NCBI RefSeq assembly: GCF_004339465.1
Contig: NZ_SMFY01000003.1
Location: 310,001-374,000 of the forward strand
Origin: Ancylobacter aquaticus
GTDB lineage: Bacteria; Pseudomonadota; Alphaproteobacteria; Rhizobiales; Xanthobacteraceae
Direction: 5' to 3'
Length of the DNA stretch: 64,000 nt
Shown: piece after piece, positions 9,360 through 19,276 of the stretch
Layout of the letters: each line of letters begins with the position of its first letter
Numbering within the stretch: the first letter of the stretch is position 1
Notes under the pieces: generated by a model
What the model saw: only the letters and a program-made list of their open reading frames with translations
Databases searched by the model: none
What the model was told of the DNA's origin: nothing
Made by a program: the position numbers and the translations under genes

Positions 9360-12300
9360 CTATGCCACCACCGGCCCGGTGGAGGGCTCGATGTTGACCA
9401 TGAACGCCTTGAACTCCGGGGTCTCGATATTGGCGTCGCCCACGAAGGGGGTCAGCGTGTTCGCCGTGAAGCCCTTGCGGGCGGCGCCGACAAAGCCCCA
9501 GTGGATGGGCACGCCGACGATGTGGACGATCTTGCCGTCGACGGTCATCGGCTTGATGCGCTTGGTGACGACCGCCTTGGCGTAGAGTTCGCCGCGCTTC
9601 GACCACACCCGCACCCAGCCGCCGAGCTCGATGCCCTTGTCCTTCGCCAGTTCCTCGGAAATCTCCACGAACTGTTCCGGCTGCAGGACCGAGTTCACAT
9701 GGTTGTTCTTGGTCCAGTAGTGGAAATGCTCGGTGAGACGGTAGGAGGTGCCGGCATAGGGGAAGGCCGGATCGCCGATGTCGGCGAAGGTCTTCCAGTC
9801 GTCCGGGAACACGCGCGCCACCGGGTTGCCGCGTATCTTCGGGGCGATGACATTGGCGACCGGGCTCTCGAACGGCTCGTAATGCACCGGGAACGGCCCG
9901 TCCCGCATCATCTTGCGCACCCAAAGGCGGGAGGTGCCCTCGGGGTTCATGATGAAGGGGCCGACATCCCTCGGCTTGGCGGTGGGCGCGATGTCCGGCA
10001 CGTCGTAGCCGGTCCACTTGGCGCCGTCCCACTCGATCAGCTTGCGCGAGGGGTCCCACGGCTTGCCGTCGACGTCGCAGGAGGCGCGGTTGTAGAGGAT
10101 GCGCCGGTTCGCCGGCCAGGAGAACGACCATTTGAGGAACATGCCGGCGTCGCCCGGGTCGGAATTGTCCCGTCGCGCCATCATGTTGCCGGCCTCGGTC
10201 CAGCAGCCGGAGAAGATCCAGCAGCCGCCCGCCGTGGTGCCGTCGTCGCGCAGTTGGCCGAAGCCGGAAAGCTGCTTGCCGGCTTCCAGCACCTTCTTGG
10301 TCGGGTCGACGGGGTCGTACACGTCGGCCAGTACCGAGCCGTTCATCTCCCGCGCCAGTTCCTCCGCCGTCGGCTCGCCGGGGTCCTTGTAGGTCCAGTT
10401 GAGGTTGACGATCGGGTCGGGGAAGGCGCCGCCTTCCTTCTGGTACAGTTCCTTCAGCCGCAGGTGGATCTGCGCCATGATCCAGATGTCGGTCTTGGCC
10501 TCGCCCGGAGGCGAGCCACCCGGCCAGTGCCATTGCAGCCAGCGGCCGGAATTGACCAGCGAGCCCTCATCCTCGGCGAAGCAGGTGGTGGGAAGCTGGA
10601 TCACCTCGGTCTGGATATCCGCCGGGCTCACCTTGTTGAAGGTGCCGTGATCCTCCCAGAAGCGGGCGGTCTCGGTCTGCAACGGGTCCATGATGACGAG
10701 CATTTTCAGCTTGGCGAGACCCGCCGCCAGCTTGCCCTTGTCCGGGAAAGCCTGAAGCGGGTTGAACCCCTGGCAGAAATAGAGGTTCACCTTGCCATTC
10801 TTCATCATGTCGAAGATGCGCAGCACGTCGTAGCTGGCGACATCGAGCTTGGGCAAATAGTTGTAGCCCCAGTCGTTCTCGGCTGTCGCGGCGGGCCCGT
10901 ACATCGACTTCATGAAGCTGACGAAGAACTTGCGGTAGTTCTGCCAGTAGCTCGTCTGGTTCGGCCGCAGCGGCTTGAAGGCCCGGGTCGACATATAGGT
11001 GGTGAAGTCCGGTTCCTTCTGGGTGGGGATGTTGAGATAGCCCGGGATGAGGTTGCTCATCAGCCCGAGATCGGTCAGCCCCTGGATGTTGGAATGGCCG
11101 CGCAGGGCATTCATGCCACCGCCGCGCACGCCAATATTGCCCAGGATGAGCTGCAGCATCGCCATGCCGCGAATGTTCTGCGAGCCCTTGGAGTGCTGGG
11201 TCCAGCCGAGCGCATACATGCTCGTCATGGTCTTGGTCGGGGTCGAACATTCGCCGACCATCTCTGCCACCTTGAGGAACGCCTCCTTGGGCGTGCCGCA
11301 GATGCGCTCCACCATCTCGGGCGTGTAGATGGCGACGTGCTCTTTCAGCAGGTTCCACACGCAGCGCGGGTTCTGAAGCGTCTCGTCCACAACGGCATAG
11401 CCGTCCGGCCCGATTTCGTACTCCCAGCTGTCGCGGTTGTAGTCGCGCTTTTCCTCGTCATAGCCGGTGAACAGGCCGTCCTGGTAGGCGTAGCCCTCGC
11501 GCACCACGAAGGTGGCGTTGGTGAAGGGCTTCACATATTCCCACTGCACCTTGTCATGGCTGATGCAGTGATTGATCAGCCCCATCAGGAAGGCGATGTC
11601 CGAGCCCTGGCGGATCGGCGCGTAGAAATCCGCCACCGATGCCGAGCGGTTGTAGCGCGGATCGACGACGATGAGCTTGGCGCCCCGGTTGGCTTTCGCC
11701 TCGGTGACCCATTTGAAGCCGCACGGATGGGCTTCGGCGGCATTGCCGCCCATGATGATCACAAGGTCGGTGTTCTTGATGTCCGTCCAGGCGTTGGTCA
11801 TGGCGCCACGGCCAAATGTTGGGGCGAGACTCGCCACCGTCGGGCCGTGTCAGACGCGCGCTTGGTTATCGAATGCCAATATGCCGGTTGAGCGCACGAC
11901 CTTGTAGGTCGCGAACGCGGTTTCGTTGGTGGTCGCGGAGGCCGCGAGGAAGCCGGTGGTGAGCCAGCGATTGACTGTCACGCCGTCCGAATTGGTAGCG
12001 ACGAAATTGGCGTCGCGGTCGTCCTTCATGGCGCGGGCGATCTTGTCGAGCGCCACATCCCAGGAGACGGCCTCGAAGGCGTTTGAGCCGGCCTTGCGCA
12101 GCATCGGCTGGGTAAGCCGGGTCTGCGACTTCACGATGTCGCGCAGGGCCGAGCCCTTGGGGCAGAGCGTGCCGCGATTGGTCGGGTGGTCGGAATCGCC
12201 CTCGATATGGACGATGTCGGCCTTCTCGCCTTTGCGCAGATCACCCTTGGAATAAATGATGATGCCGCAGGCGACCGAGCAGTAGGTGCAGGTGTTTCGC

Positions 12301-12449
12301 GCTTCCGTGGTGTTCACCAGGTGGAACGGCTTCACGGCAGAGGCGACGGCTGCCTCCGCCTCGCTGAAGCCGAAGGCACCCAACGTGGTACCGGCAATGC
12401 CGGCTCCCGACGTCTTGAGGAACGTACGGCGCGAGAGCTCCATATTCAT
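9360..12449 (-). CDS. fdoG: formate dehydrogenase-O/N major subunit, selenoprotein
   Basis: Catalytic Mo/W-bisMGD subunit that oxidises formate in the periplasm and feeds quinone through FdoH and FdoI. It must be read through an in-frame UGA at 11852-11850 as selenocysteine 200, giving 1029 residues (E. coli FdnG/FdoG ~1015). The context QARV-Sec-HGPTVASLAPTFGRGA is the family's active-site sequence. The N-terminus MELSRRTFLKTSGAG is a Tat signal with the twin-arginine motif. CTYCSVACG...CPKGSAL binds the first [4Fe-4S] cluster. The ribosome site GGGAGGG precedes the start. All Sec machinery genes (selA, selB, selC, selD) are within 10 kb. A standard gene caller would split this into 199- and 825-residue pieces. 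Confidence 0.97.
11821..11838 (-). promoter_or_regulatory. bacterial SECIS hairpin in fdoG
   Basis: Starting 11 nt after the UGA, the minus strand folds as GG-U(bulged)-GGCGA-GUC-UCGCC-CC. The lower GG/CC pairs, single bulged U, five-pair upper stem and GU-containing apical loop match the SelB-binding mini-helix of E. coli fdnG and fdhF in both layout and distance from UGA. This would direct Sec insertion while encoding VASLAP. Confidence 0.9.
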
Positions 12450-12508
12450 CGTGGCCCTCCCGTGTTCTCGTCATGAAGCCCATCGGGCGATAGGCTTTGC
12501 CAATCGCA

Positions 12509-12537
12509 AGGCTATTTTTTAGCTTCTCCAATGTCAA
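12509..12537 (-). promoter_or_regulatory. candidate sigma70-type promoter for the fdo-sel operon
   Basis: On the minus strand a perfect TTGACA (12537-12532) is followed after 17 bp by TAGCCT (12514-12509), about 60 bp upstream of the fdoG start. The -35 is consensus; the -10 is weak, so an activator may be needed. The assignment is from sequence only. Confidence 0.5.
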
Positions 12538-12688
12538 ACAGACAAAGGGCTAAAGACGAGTCAAAAACCCGTGCAATTTCAAATCCTTCCCATGTTGCCG
12601 TGCGGTTTTGAAATGCTGCGCTGCGGTAACGACGATTTCGCCAGGCAGCCAATTGACGATTTGCCAACCACGGCGCAGCATTACTGCC

Positions 12689-13318
12689 GTGCTCGCATCT
12701 ACGGCTCCCGCGTGTCGGGGCGAGAAGAACCGGAGTCTGTTGCTCGTCGTATCTTCCCTTGCGTCATTGACGCTTGGCGGAGCGGGGATGGCCTGTGCCG
12801 CCTCGCCTTTGCCGATCGGGGCCGGGGCGCCGGCGCTGTCGCTTCCCTCGCTCGATCACGGCCGGCAGGATCTCGCGGCGCTCAAGGGGCGCCCGGTGCT
12901 GGTTCACTTCTTTGCGACATGGTGCGCGCCCTGCCGTGAGGAAATGGCGGGGCTTTCACGGCTCGCCGAACGCGGGACAAGCGGCGTGGCGATTCTCGCG
13001 GTCGATGTGGGCGAGGTGCCGGTGCGGGTGCGCCGCTTTTTCGATGCCCGTCCCGTGCCGTTTCCCGTGCTGCTGGACGAGGATCGCGCCGCGCTAAAGG
13101 CGTGGAAGGTCGCCGGCCTGCCGGCAAGCTTCGTGCTCGACGGCACCCACGCCCTGCGCCTCTTCGCCGATGGTCCCGTCGACTGGGACGACCCGGCCGC
13201 CGAGCGCCAACTCACCGCCCTGATGACGGACATGCCTGCCGATTCGGCCGTCGCGCCTGAAGGCGCGGGGCTGCCACCCCTCGACCAACAAGAACCGACC
13301 CGGGAGAACTCGCCATGA
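12689..13318 (+). CDS. exported TlpA-like thioredoxin-fold protein
   Basis: A ~209-residue protein with a hydrophobic signal (RSLLLVVSSLASLTLGGAGM then ACA) followed by an AhpC/TSA-Redoxin-type thioredoxin domain. The active site WCAPC sits in HFFATWCAPCREEM, and the cis-Pro loop VAGLPASFVLDG is present. It should be a periplasmic reductant or disulfide-exchange protein. The start is uncertain: GTG at 12689 gives a charged n-region (EKNR) before the hydrophobic core, while TTG at 12740 has GGAG nearby. The stop overlaps the next start (ATGA), so it is coupled to the transglutaminase-like gene. It is divergent from fdoG. Confidence 0.8.
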   Translation: MLASTAPACRGEKNRSLLLVVSSLASLTLGGAGMACAASPLPIGAGAPALSLPSLDHGRQDLAALKGRPVLVHFFATWCAPCREEMAGLSRLAERGTSGVAILAVDVGEVPVRVRRFFDARPVPFPVLLDEDRAALKAWKVAGLPASFVLDGTHALRLFADGPVDWDDPAAERQLTALMTDMPADSAVAPEGAGLPPLDQQEPTRENSP

Positions 13319-14490
13319 CAAGGCCCGCCACGATCCGCCGTCGCGACATCCTCAAGGCCGGGGCGGGGCTTGCCGCCTTCGCCGCCTTGCCTTCCGCCCT
13401 GCTCTCATCCGCGCTGTTCTCCTCCCCAGCCCTCGCACAGGCCGCCGGTCCGGCGGCGGCGGCCGCCTTCGCCCCCAAGCCCGGCAAGTGGCGCGACTTT
13501 GAGGTGGTGACGGTGCTCGACGTGAAGCCTGTGGAGGGCAAGGGCGGACCCGCTCAAGCCTGGGTGCCGCTGCCCTCCTACAGCGCGGCGGACTGGTTCA
13601 GGCCCGGCGAGAGCACCTGGAAAACCAATGCCGCCACCGCGCAGGTGGTGAAGGACCCGCATTACGGCGCGCAGATGCTGCATTTGACCTGGGCCGAGGG
13701 CGAGGCCAAGCCGAGCGTCGAGATCACCTCGCGCTTTTCCACCCGCGACCGCGCCACTGATTTCTCGGCGCCGGGCAACGCCGCGCCGCTTTCGGCGCAG
13801 GAGCGCACGCTGTTCCTCGCGCCCACCGACCTCATCCCCACCGACGGTATCGTGAAGGCGACCGCCGACACGATCACCGCCGGCAAGACGAGCGATGTCG
13901 AGAAGTCGCGGGCCATTTATGAATGGGTGGTCGAGAACACCTATCGCAATGCCGCGACGCGCGGCTGCGGCACGGGCGATGTCGGCTCGCTGCTCGCCAG
14001 CGGCAATCTCGGCGGCAAATGCGCCGATCTCAACGCGCTGTTTGTCGGGCTGAACCGCGCCGCCGGCATTCCCGCGCGCGACCTCTACGGCATCCGCGTG
14101 GCGCCTTCCGCCTTCGGCTACAAGAGCCTGGGCGCCAATTCGCCGACCATTTCCAAGGCGCAGCATTGCCGCGCCGAAGTGTGGCTCGACGGCTTCGGCT
14201 GGGTCGCCACCGACCCGGCGGATGTGCGCAAGGTCGTGCTGGAGGAACCCCCGGGCAAGAACGCCATGGACGACGCCAAGGTGCTGGCTGCGCGCAAGGC
14301 GCTGTTCGGTTCCTGGGAGGGCAACTGGCTGGCCTATAATGACGGCCACGACATCGCCCTGCCGGGATCCAGCGGGCCCAAGCTTGGCTTCCTCATGTAC
14401 CCGCAGGCGGAAGTGGCGAGCCTGCGCCATGACTGCCTCGACCCCGACGCTTTCGCCTATGCGATCACCGCCAGCGAGGTGGCGGCCTGA
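13315..14490 (+). CDS. Tat-exported transglutaminase-like domain protein
   Basis: A 391-residue protein. The N-terminus (TIRRRDILKAGAGLAAFAAL) is a Tat signal with cleavage near ALAQA. The C-terminal half is a transglutaminase/cysteine-protease fold: catalytic Cys in LGGKCADLNALF, His in QHCRAEVWLDG and Asp in WVATDPADV, in the usual order. The family often cleaves or remodels periplasmic peptides; the substrate here is unknown. Translation is coupled to the TlpA-like protein by ATGA. Tat export implies folding in the cytosol before transport. Confidence 0.85.
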   Translation: MTRPATIRRRDILKAGAGLAAFAALPSALLSSALFSSPALAQAAGPAAAAAFAPKPGKWRDFEVVTVLDVKPVEGKGGPAQAWVPLPSYSAADWFRPGESTWKTNAATAQVVKDPHYGAQMLHLTWAEGEAKPSVEITSRFSTRDRATDFSAPGNAAPLSAQERTLFLAPTDLIPTDGIVKATADTITAGKTSDVEKSRAIYEWVVENTYRNAATRGCGTGDVGSLLASGNLGGKCADLNALFVGLNRAAGIPARDLYGIRVAPSAFGYKSLGANSPTISKAQHCRAEVWLDGFGWVATDPADVRKVVLEEPPGKNAMDDAKVLAARKALFGSWEGNWLAYNDGHDIALPGSSGPKLGFLMYPQAEVASLRHDCLDPDAFAYAITASEVAA

Positions 14491-14501
14491 GGGGCCTCAA
14501 T

Positions 14502-14590
14502 CGTCATCCCGGCCGAAGCGTAGCGCAGAGCCGGGATCGCCCGCCCCTTTCACGCGATCCCGGATCGGCCTTCGGCCGGCCGGGATGACG
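14502..14590. repeat. intergenic palindromic element, family A
   Basis: An 89-bp element bounded by an 11-bp inverted repeat CGTCATCCCGG / CCGGGATGACG, with internal hairpin-forming segments (GATCCCGGATC; CGGCCTTCGGCCG). It shares its ends and internal 'agcgcagagcc' with the element at 44276. It lies between two same-strand genes and could attenuate transcription into selD. Confidence 0.8.
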
Positions 14591-14609
14591 CCTGACGAAA
14601 GCGCATCCC

Positions 14610-15668
14610 ATGCTCGACACCCCGGCCGCCGCCCCGTTCCGCCTCACCAGCCTCGCCCATGGCGGGGGCTGTGGCTGCAAGCTGGCGCCTTCGGTGCTGC
14701 GCGAATTGCTGGCGGAACAGCCTTCCAGCGCGGGTTTCGAGCGGCTGCTGGTCGGCACCGAGACCGGCGACGACGCGGCGGTCTACCTCCTCGACGACGA
14801 GACCTGCCTGATCGCCACCACCGACTTCTTCATGCCGATGGTCGACGACCCCTACGCATTCGGCCGCATCGCCGCCACCAACGCGATTTCCGACGTCTAT
14901 GCGATGGGCGGCAAGCCGCTGCTGGCGCTGGCGATCCTCGGCATGCCGCTGGGCAAGCTGGACCCCTCTTTGGTGCGCGAGATCCTGAAGGGTGGCGCCT
15001 CCATCGCCAGCGAGGCCGGCATTCCGGTGGCGGGCGGGCATTCGATCGACGCGCCGGAGCCGATCTACGGCCTCGCGGTGATCGGCACGGCGCGGCCCGA
15101 GCAGATCCGCAAGAACAGCACCGCCTTTGCCGGCGATGCGCTGATCCTCACCAAGGCGCTGGGCGTCGGCGTCTATTCCGCCGCGTTCAAAAAGGAGAAG
15201 CTGTCGCCCGCCGCCTATGACGAGATGATCGCCTCGATGACTCAGCTCAACCGCGTCGGCACCGCGCTCGGCCGGGACGCGCAGGTGCATGCCGTGACCG
15301 ATGTCACCGGCTTCGGCATTCTCGGCCATGGGCTGGAAATGGCGCGCGGCTCGGGCGTGGCGCTGGAGATCGAGGCGGGGGCGCTGCCGTTCCTCGCCGA
15401 GGCGCAAGCGCTGGCGCAGGCGGGCTTCATTACCGGCGCCTCGCACCGCAACTGGGCGAGCTATGGCGAGGGGGTGCGCCTGCCGGAGGGGCTGCCGGAC
15501 TGGAGCCGGCACCTGCTCACCGACCCGCAGACCTCGGGCGGGCTCTTGGTGGCGGTGGCGCCGGAAGCGGCGGAACGGGTACTGGCGGACATCCGCGCCG
15601 CCGGCTTTTCGCGCGCCGCCATGATCGGGCGGGTGGTGGAAGGCGCGCCGTCGGTCACGGTGGTTTAG
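14610..15668 (+). CDS. selD: selenide, water dikinase (selenophosphate synthetase)
   Basis: SelD makes selenophosphate from selenide and ATP, the donor used by SelA. The 352-residue protein has the glycine-rich N-terminus [11 protein letters not shown] with catalytic Cys21 and Lys24; the position that is Sec in some species is Cys here. AIR-synthase-type ATP-binding features follow: [30 protein letters not shown] and [16 protein letters not shown]. It completes the selenocysteine pathway in this window. It sits between the transglutaminase-like gene and larA, separated from the former by a palindromic repeat. Confidence 0.96.
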   Translation: MLDTPAAAPFRLTSLAHGGGCGCKLAPSVLRELLAEQPSSAGFERLLVGTETGDDAAVYLLDDETCLIATTDFFMPMVDDPYAFGRIAATNAISDVYAMGGKPLLALAILGMPLGKLDPSLVREILKGGASIASEAGIPVAGGHSIDAPEPIYGLAVIGTARPEQIRKNSTAFAGDALILTKALGVGVYSAAFKKEKLSPAAYDEMIASMTQLNRVGTALGRDAQVHAVTDVTGFGILGHGLEMARGSGVALEIEAGALPFLAEAQALAQAGFITGASHRNWASYGEGVRLPEGLPDWSRHLLTDPQTSGGLLVAVAPEAAERVLADIRAAGFSRAAMIGRVVEGAPSVTVV

Positions 15669-15802
15669 CACCCTGCACGCGTGCGTGACCGGCGGGCCCG
15701 CGTCACAGGTTTATGCGCCGGCAGCAAGCGTCTATCATGGGGGCCATCCTGCTCGTTCGCGCGGTGCTCTGCGCGTCCGGGCGTCACGCCCAAGGAATGA
15801 CC

Positions 15803-17128
15803 ATGCACGAGGGATCGCCCCCGCCTGAGACCGCCCTTGAACTCGCCTTCGGTCGCGGCGCGCTGCACCTCACCTTGCCGCCGGGGGCGAAGCCGACCGT
15901 GCTGCGCAAGGCGGCGCTGCCCAAGCTGCCGGACAATCTGGCCGGCATCCGCCACGCTTTCGAGCACCCCGTGGGCTCGGCGCCGCTCAAGGAGCTGGCG
16001 AAGGGGTGCGCGAGCGCCTGCATCCTGATCTGCGACATTACCCGCCCGGTGCCGAACGGCGTGTTCCTGCGGCCGATGATCGAGACGCTGATCGCCGCCG
16101 GCATTCCCGCCGGCGCCATCACCGTGCTGGTGGCGACCGGGCTGCACCGGCCCAATGAGGGCGAGGAACTCGCCGAGCTCGTCGGCGACCCCTGGGTGCT
16201 GGAGAACGTGCGGGTGGAGAACCATTTCGCCCGCGACGAGGCCGCCCATGTCGACCTCGGCCCGACGTCGACGCGCGGCACGCCCGTGTTCATCGACCGG
16301 CGATTTGCACAGGCGGAACTGCGCATCGCCACCGGGCTGGTGGAGCCGCATTTCATGGCCGGCTGGTCCGGCGGGCGCAAAGTGGTGGCGCCGGGCGTCG
16401 CCGGGCACCAGACCATCCGCACCTTCCATTCCGCCCGCTTCATGGAAGACCCGCTGGCGGTGCAGTGCAACCTTGTCGGCAACCCGCTGCATGAGGAGCA
16501 ATTGGAGATCGTGCGCAAGCTGGGCGATGTCTACGCGCTGAACACGGTGCTGGACGAGGAGCGCGATCTTGTCTTCGTTTCCTTCGGCGAGATCATCGCC
16601 AGCCACCTTGCCGCCGTGGCGTTCGTGGAGAGCTCGACCGTCATCGAGGCGCCGCGCCGCTACCACACGGTGGTGACATCTTCAGCCGGCTATCCACTCG
16701 ACAAGACCTACTATCAGACCGTGAAGGGCATGGTGACGCCGCTCGACATTCTGGAGCCCGGCGGCACGCTGATCATCGCCTCGGAATGTTCGGAAGGCTT
16801 CGGCAGCGAGGAGTTCCGCGCGGCGCAGGAACGGCTGGTGGAACTGGGGCCGGAGCGCTTCCTCGCCACGCTCACCGCCAAGACGCTGGCCGATGTCGAC
16901 GAGTGGCAGACCGAGATGCAGCTCAAGCCCATGCGGGTCGGGCGCATCCAGCTTCACACGACAGGACTGACGCCGGAGGAGCGGCGCATCACCGCAGTGG
17001 AGATCGTGCCCGATCTCAATGAGGCGATTGCCGCGAGCCTCGCGCGCTCGGGTGACAACGCGCTCGCCATCATTCCCGAGGGGCCTTATGTGATTCCGGT
17101 CTGCCGGGACCGGCAGGCAGCGGCGTGA
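15803..17128 (+). CDS. larA: LarA-family nickel-pincer-nucleotide racemase/epimerase
   Basis: A 441-residue LarA-family protein. Lactobacillus LarA interconverts D- and L-lactate with a Ni-pincer cofactor covalently bound to Lys184. The equivalents are visible: His115 (ATGLHRPN), His183 (EPHFMAG) and Lys193 (SGGRKVVAPG), keeping the 10-residue His-Lys spacing. LarA homologues act on several 2-hydroxy acids, so the substrate should not be assumed to be lactate. ATG at 15803 is preferred because AAGGA lies 6 nt upstream; longer in-frame starts exist. The stop overlaps larC (GTGA). Confidence 0.88.
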   Translation: MHEGSPPPETALELAFGRGALHLTLPPGAKPTVLRKAALPKLPDNLAGIRHAFEHPVGSAPLKELAKGCASACILICDITRPVPNGVFLRPMIETLIAAGIPAGAITVLVATGLHRPNEGEELAELVGDPWVLENVRVENHFARDEAAHVDLGPTSTRGTPVFIDRRFAQAELRIATGLVEPHFMAGWSGGRKVVAPGVAGHQTIRTFHSARFMEDPLAVQCNLVGNPLHEEQLEIVRKLGDVYALNTVLDEERDLVFVSFGEIIASHLAAVAFVESSTVIEAPRRYHTVVTSSAGYPLDKTYYQTVKGMVTPLDILEPGGTLIIASECSEGFGSEEFRAAQERLVELGPERFLATLTAKTLADVDEWQTEMQLKPMRVGRIQLHTTGLTPEERRITAVEIVPDLNEAIAASLARSGDNALAIIPEGPYVIPVCRDRQAAA

Positions 17129-18447
17129 ACCTCGGCGGCACCAACTCCAGCGGCGCGAACTCCAGCGTCGTGACTTCAGGTAGTGTGAGGCGCATCCATC
17201 TCGACGCGGTGGGCGGGGTTGCCGGGGACATGTTCGTGGCGGCGCTTCTGGATGCCTTTCCTCATCTTGTCGCGCGGGTTCTGGCGGACGCGGCCGCCGT
17301 GCTCCCCGAAGGCGCTGGCGTGCCTTTTTTCTGCGAGGGGCTGAGCGGGGCTGTCGCGGCGCGCCGCTTCGGGCTGGAGGGCGCTCACCCCCATGAACCT
17401 GTTTGCCCGCCTGTCGACGCGCACCACCACCACGCGGTCGGCGCGGTGCCGGACAATAATAAGCCGGCTCATGAACATGGGCATTCACACGATGCCGGCA
17501 CCTATCTGGACATGCGGGCGCGGATCGGGCGGGCGCCGCTGAGCATGGGGACGGCCGGACACGCCTGCGCCATCCTCGCCATTCTGGCCGAGGCGGAGGC
17601 CGCCATTCACCGGGTGAAGGTGGAGGATGTGCATTTCCATGAGATCGCCGACTGGGATTCGCTGCTCGACGTGGTCGCGGCCGGCAGCCTCGCGGCTGCG
17701 CTGGAGGGGGCCGACTGGACCGTCTCGCCGCTGCCGCTGGGCGGAGGGCTGGTGAAGACGCAGCACGGGCTTCTCCCCGTGCCGGCACCTGCCACCGCCG
17801 CCATCCTCTCCGGTTTCGACTGGCGCGACGACGGGGTTTCCGGCGAGCGCGTGACGCCGACCGGGGCGGCGATCCTCAAGCACCTGGCGCGGCCCGGCCG
17901 GCCCATGGGCGGGCGGCTGGTGGCGTCCGGCACCGGGGCGGGAACGCGCAGCCTGCCGGGGCTGCCCAATGTGCTGCGCGCTCTCGTCTTCGAGGAGGCG
18001 CGGGTGGAGGACGCTCTGCTGGGGGACGTCGTGGCGGTCATCGCATGCGAGATCGACGACATGACGGGCGAGGAAATCGGCACCGCCACCGAGCTGCTAC
18101 GGGCGCAGGCCGGCGTGCTCGATGTCAGCGTCGGTCAGCGCCTGGGCAAGAAGGGGCGGCCGGTGATCTCCTTGCGGCTGCTGGTGCGGCCGGACAGCAT
18201 GGAGGCTGTGGCGCGCGCCTGTTTCGCCCAGACCTCGACGCTAGGGCTGCGCCTGCGCGAGGAGCGGCGCCTTACCCTTAAGCGCGCGGCGGGCGAGAGC
18301 GCCGGGGTGGCGGTGAAGCGCGCGGCGCGGCCGGGTGGCGACACGGTGAAGGCGGAAAGCGATGCGCTGGCCGGCGACACGCTGGCGGCGCGGCGGGCGC
18401 TGAAGCAACGGGCGGAGCGTGGCGATGCGGAGCTTGGCGATGCGTGA
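17125..18447 (+). CDS. larC: nickel-pincer cofactor biosynthesis protein LarC (nickel insertion)
   Basis: LarC is the CTP-dependent cyclometallase that inserts nickel into the pincer nucleotide. The 440-residue protein begins with IHLDAVGGVAGDMFVAALLD, the DUF111 signature, and has a His-rich metal-binding loop at about residues 94-120 (AHHHH...HEHGHSHD). It is one continuous frame; in Lactobacillus the two halves are separated by a programmed frameshift. VHFHEIADWDSLLDVV and CEIDDMTGEEIGTA are further family motifs. The GTG start overlaps the larA stop, and its end overlaps larE. Confidence 0.92.
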   Translation: MNLGGTNSSGANSSVVTSGSVRRIHLDAVGGVAGDMFVAALLDAFPHLVARVLADAAAVLPEGAGVPFFCEGLSGAVAARRFGLEGAHPHEPVCPPVDAHHHHAVGAVPDNNKPAHEHGHSHDAGTYLDMRARIGRAPLSMGTAGHACAILAILAEAEAAIHRVKVEDVHFHEIADWDSLLDVVAAGSLAAALEGADWTVSPLPLGGGLVKTQHGLLPVPAPATAAILSGFDWRDDGVSGERVTPTGAAILKHLARPGRPMGGRLVASGTGAGTRSLPGLPNVLRALVFEEARVEDALLGDVVAVIACEIDDMTGEEIGTATELLRAQAGVLDVSVGQRLGKKGRPVISLRLLVRPDSMEAVARACFAQTSTLGLRLREERRLTLKRAAGESAGVAVKRAARPGGDTVKAESDALAGDTLAARRALKQRAERGDAELGDA

Positions 18448-19273
18448 GGCCCAGCCCGACATGCCGCCCGTTTTGCCGCCCGATTTGCCGCCCGCCCTGC
18501 GGCTGGCGCGCGTGCTCGACCGCTTCCCGGCGCTGGCGGTGGCGGTGAGCGGTGGGGTGGATTCACTCACGCTGGCCAGCTTCGCCTTTGCCCACGGCGT
18601 GCCGCTCTCCGTGATCCACGCGGTTTCCCCGGCGGTGCCGGCGGACGCCACGGAGCGGGTGCGGCGCGTGGCGGCGGCGCAGGGCTGGGAACTGACCGTG
18701 ACCGGCACCGGCGAGTTCGACGATCCGCGCTACCGCGACAACCCGGTGGACCGCTGCTATTTCTGCAAGACCAATCTGTATGACCGCATCGCCGGCCTGA
18801 CCGAGCGGCCGATCGCTTCCGGCGCCAATCTCGACGATCTCGGCGACTACCGGCCGGGCCTGATCGCCGCCGCCGAGCGGCGGGTGGTGCATCCCCTTAT
18901 CGAGGCGGAGATGACCAAGGCCGATGTGCGCGCGCTGGCCCGCACGCTGGGGCTCGGCGAGGTCGCCGAACTGCCGGCGCAGCCCTGCCTCGCCAGCCGG
19001 GTCGAGACGGGCATCGCCATCGACGCGGACGACCTCGCCTTTGTCGAGAGGGCCGAGCGCCGCCTCGCCGCGCTGACCGGCGGCGGTACGCTGCGCTGCC
19101 GGATCACCCGGGAGGGCGTGTCGGTGGAACTGGGCGAGGAGGCGATGGGGCATGCGGGTGCGGTGGATGCGCTGATGGTGGGGCTGTCCGCACGCGCCGG
19201 GCGAACCTATGCCGGCTCCCGCGCCTATCGCCGCGGCGCCATGTTTGTCGGCGTCAACTCCGTCGGGGCCTAG
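18440..19273 (+). CDS. larE: ATP-dependent sacrificial sulfur transferase LarE
   Basis: LarE donates its own cysteine sulfur to the pincer precursor. The 277-residue protein has the PP-loop AVSGGVDSLTLA (35-46), DRCYFCKTNLYD, and the sacrificial Cys183 in AQPCLASR, equivalent to Cys176 of Lactobacillus LarE. It therefore looks like the cysteine-sacrificing form rather than the [4Fe-4S] three-cysteine form. ATG 18440 is chosen because GGAG lies 7 nt upstream; it overlaps the larC stop by 8 bp. Confidence 0.92.
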   Translation: MREAQPDMPPVLPPDLPPALRLARVLDRFPALAVAVSGGVDSLTLASFAFAHGVPLSVIHAVSPAVPADATERVRRVAAAQGWELTVTGTGEFDDPRYRDNPVDRCYFCKTNLYDRIAGLTERPIASGANLDDLGDYRPGLIAAAERRVVHPLIEAEMTKADVRALARTLGLGEVAELPAQPCLASRVETGIAIDADDLAFVERAERRLAALTGGGTLRCRITREGVSVELGEEAMGHAGAVDALMVGLSARAGRTYAGSRAYRRGAMFVGVNSVGA

Positions 19274-19276
19274 GCG

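Noticed and set aside
9360-11837. Separate 825-residue formate dehydrogenase gene starting at 11837
   Set aside because: It is the downstream part of fdoG; the UGA at 11852-11850 is selenocysteine, supported by SECIS and conserved context.
8379-11891. 1170-residue plus-strand frame opposite fdoG/fdoH
   Set aside because: It is antisense to a well-supported selenoprotein gene, has repetitive Arg/Gly/His composition and no family motifs; an artefact of high GC.
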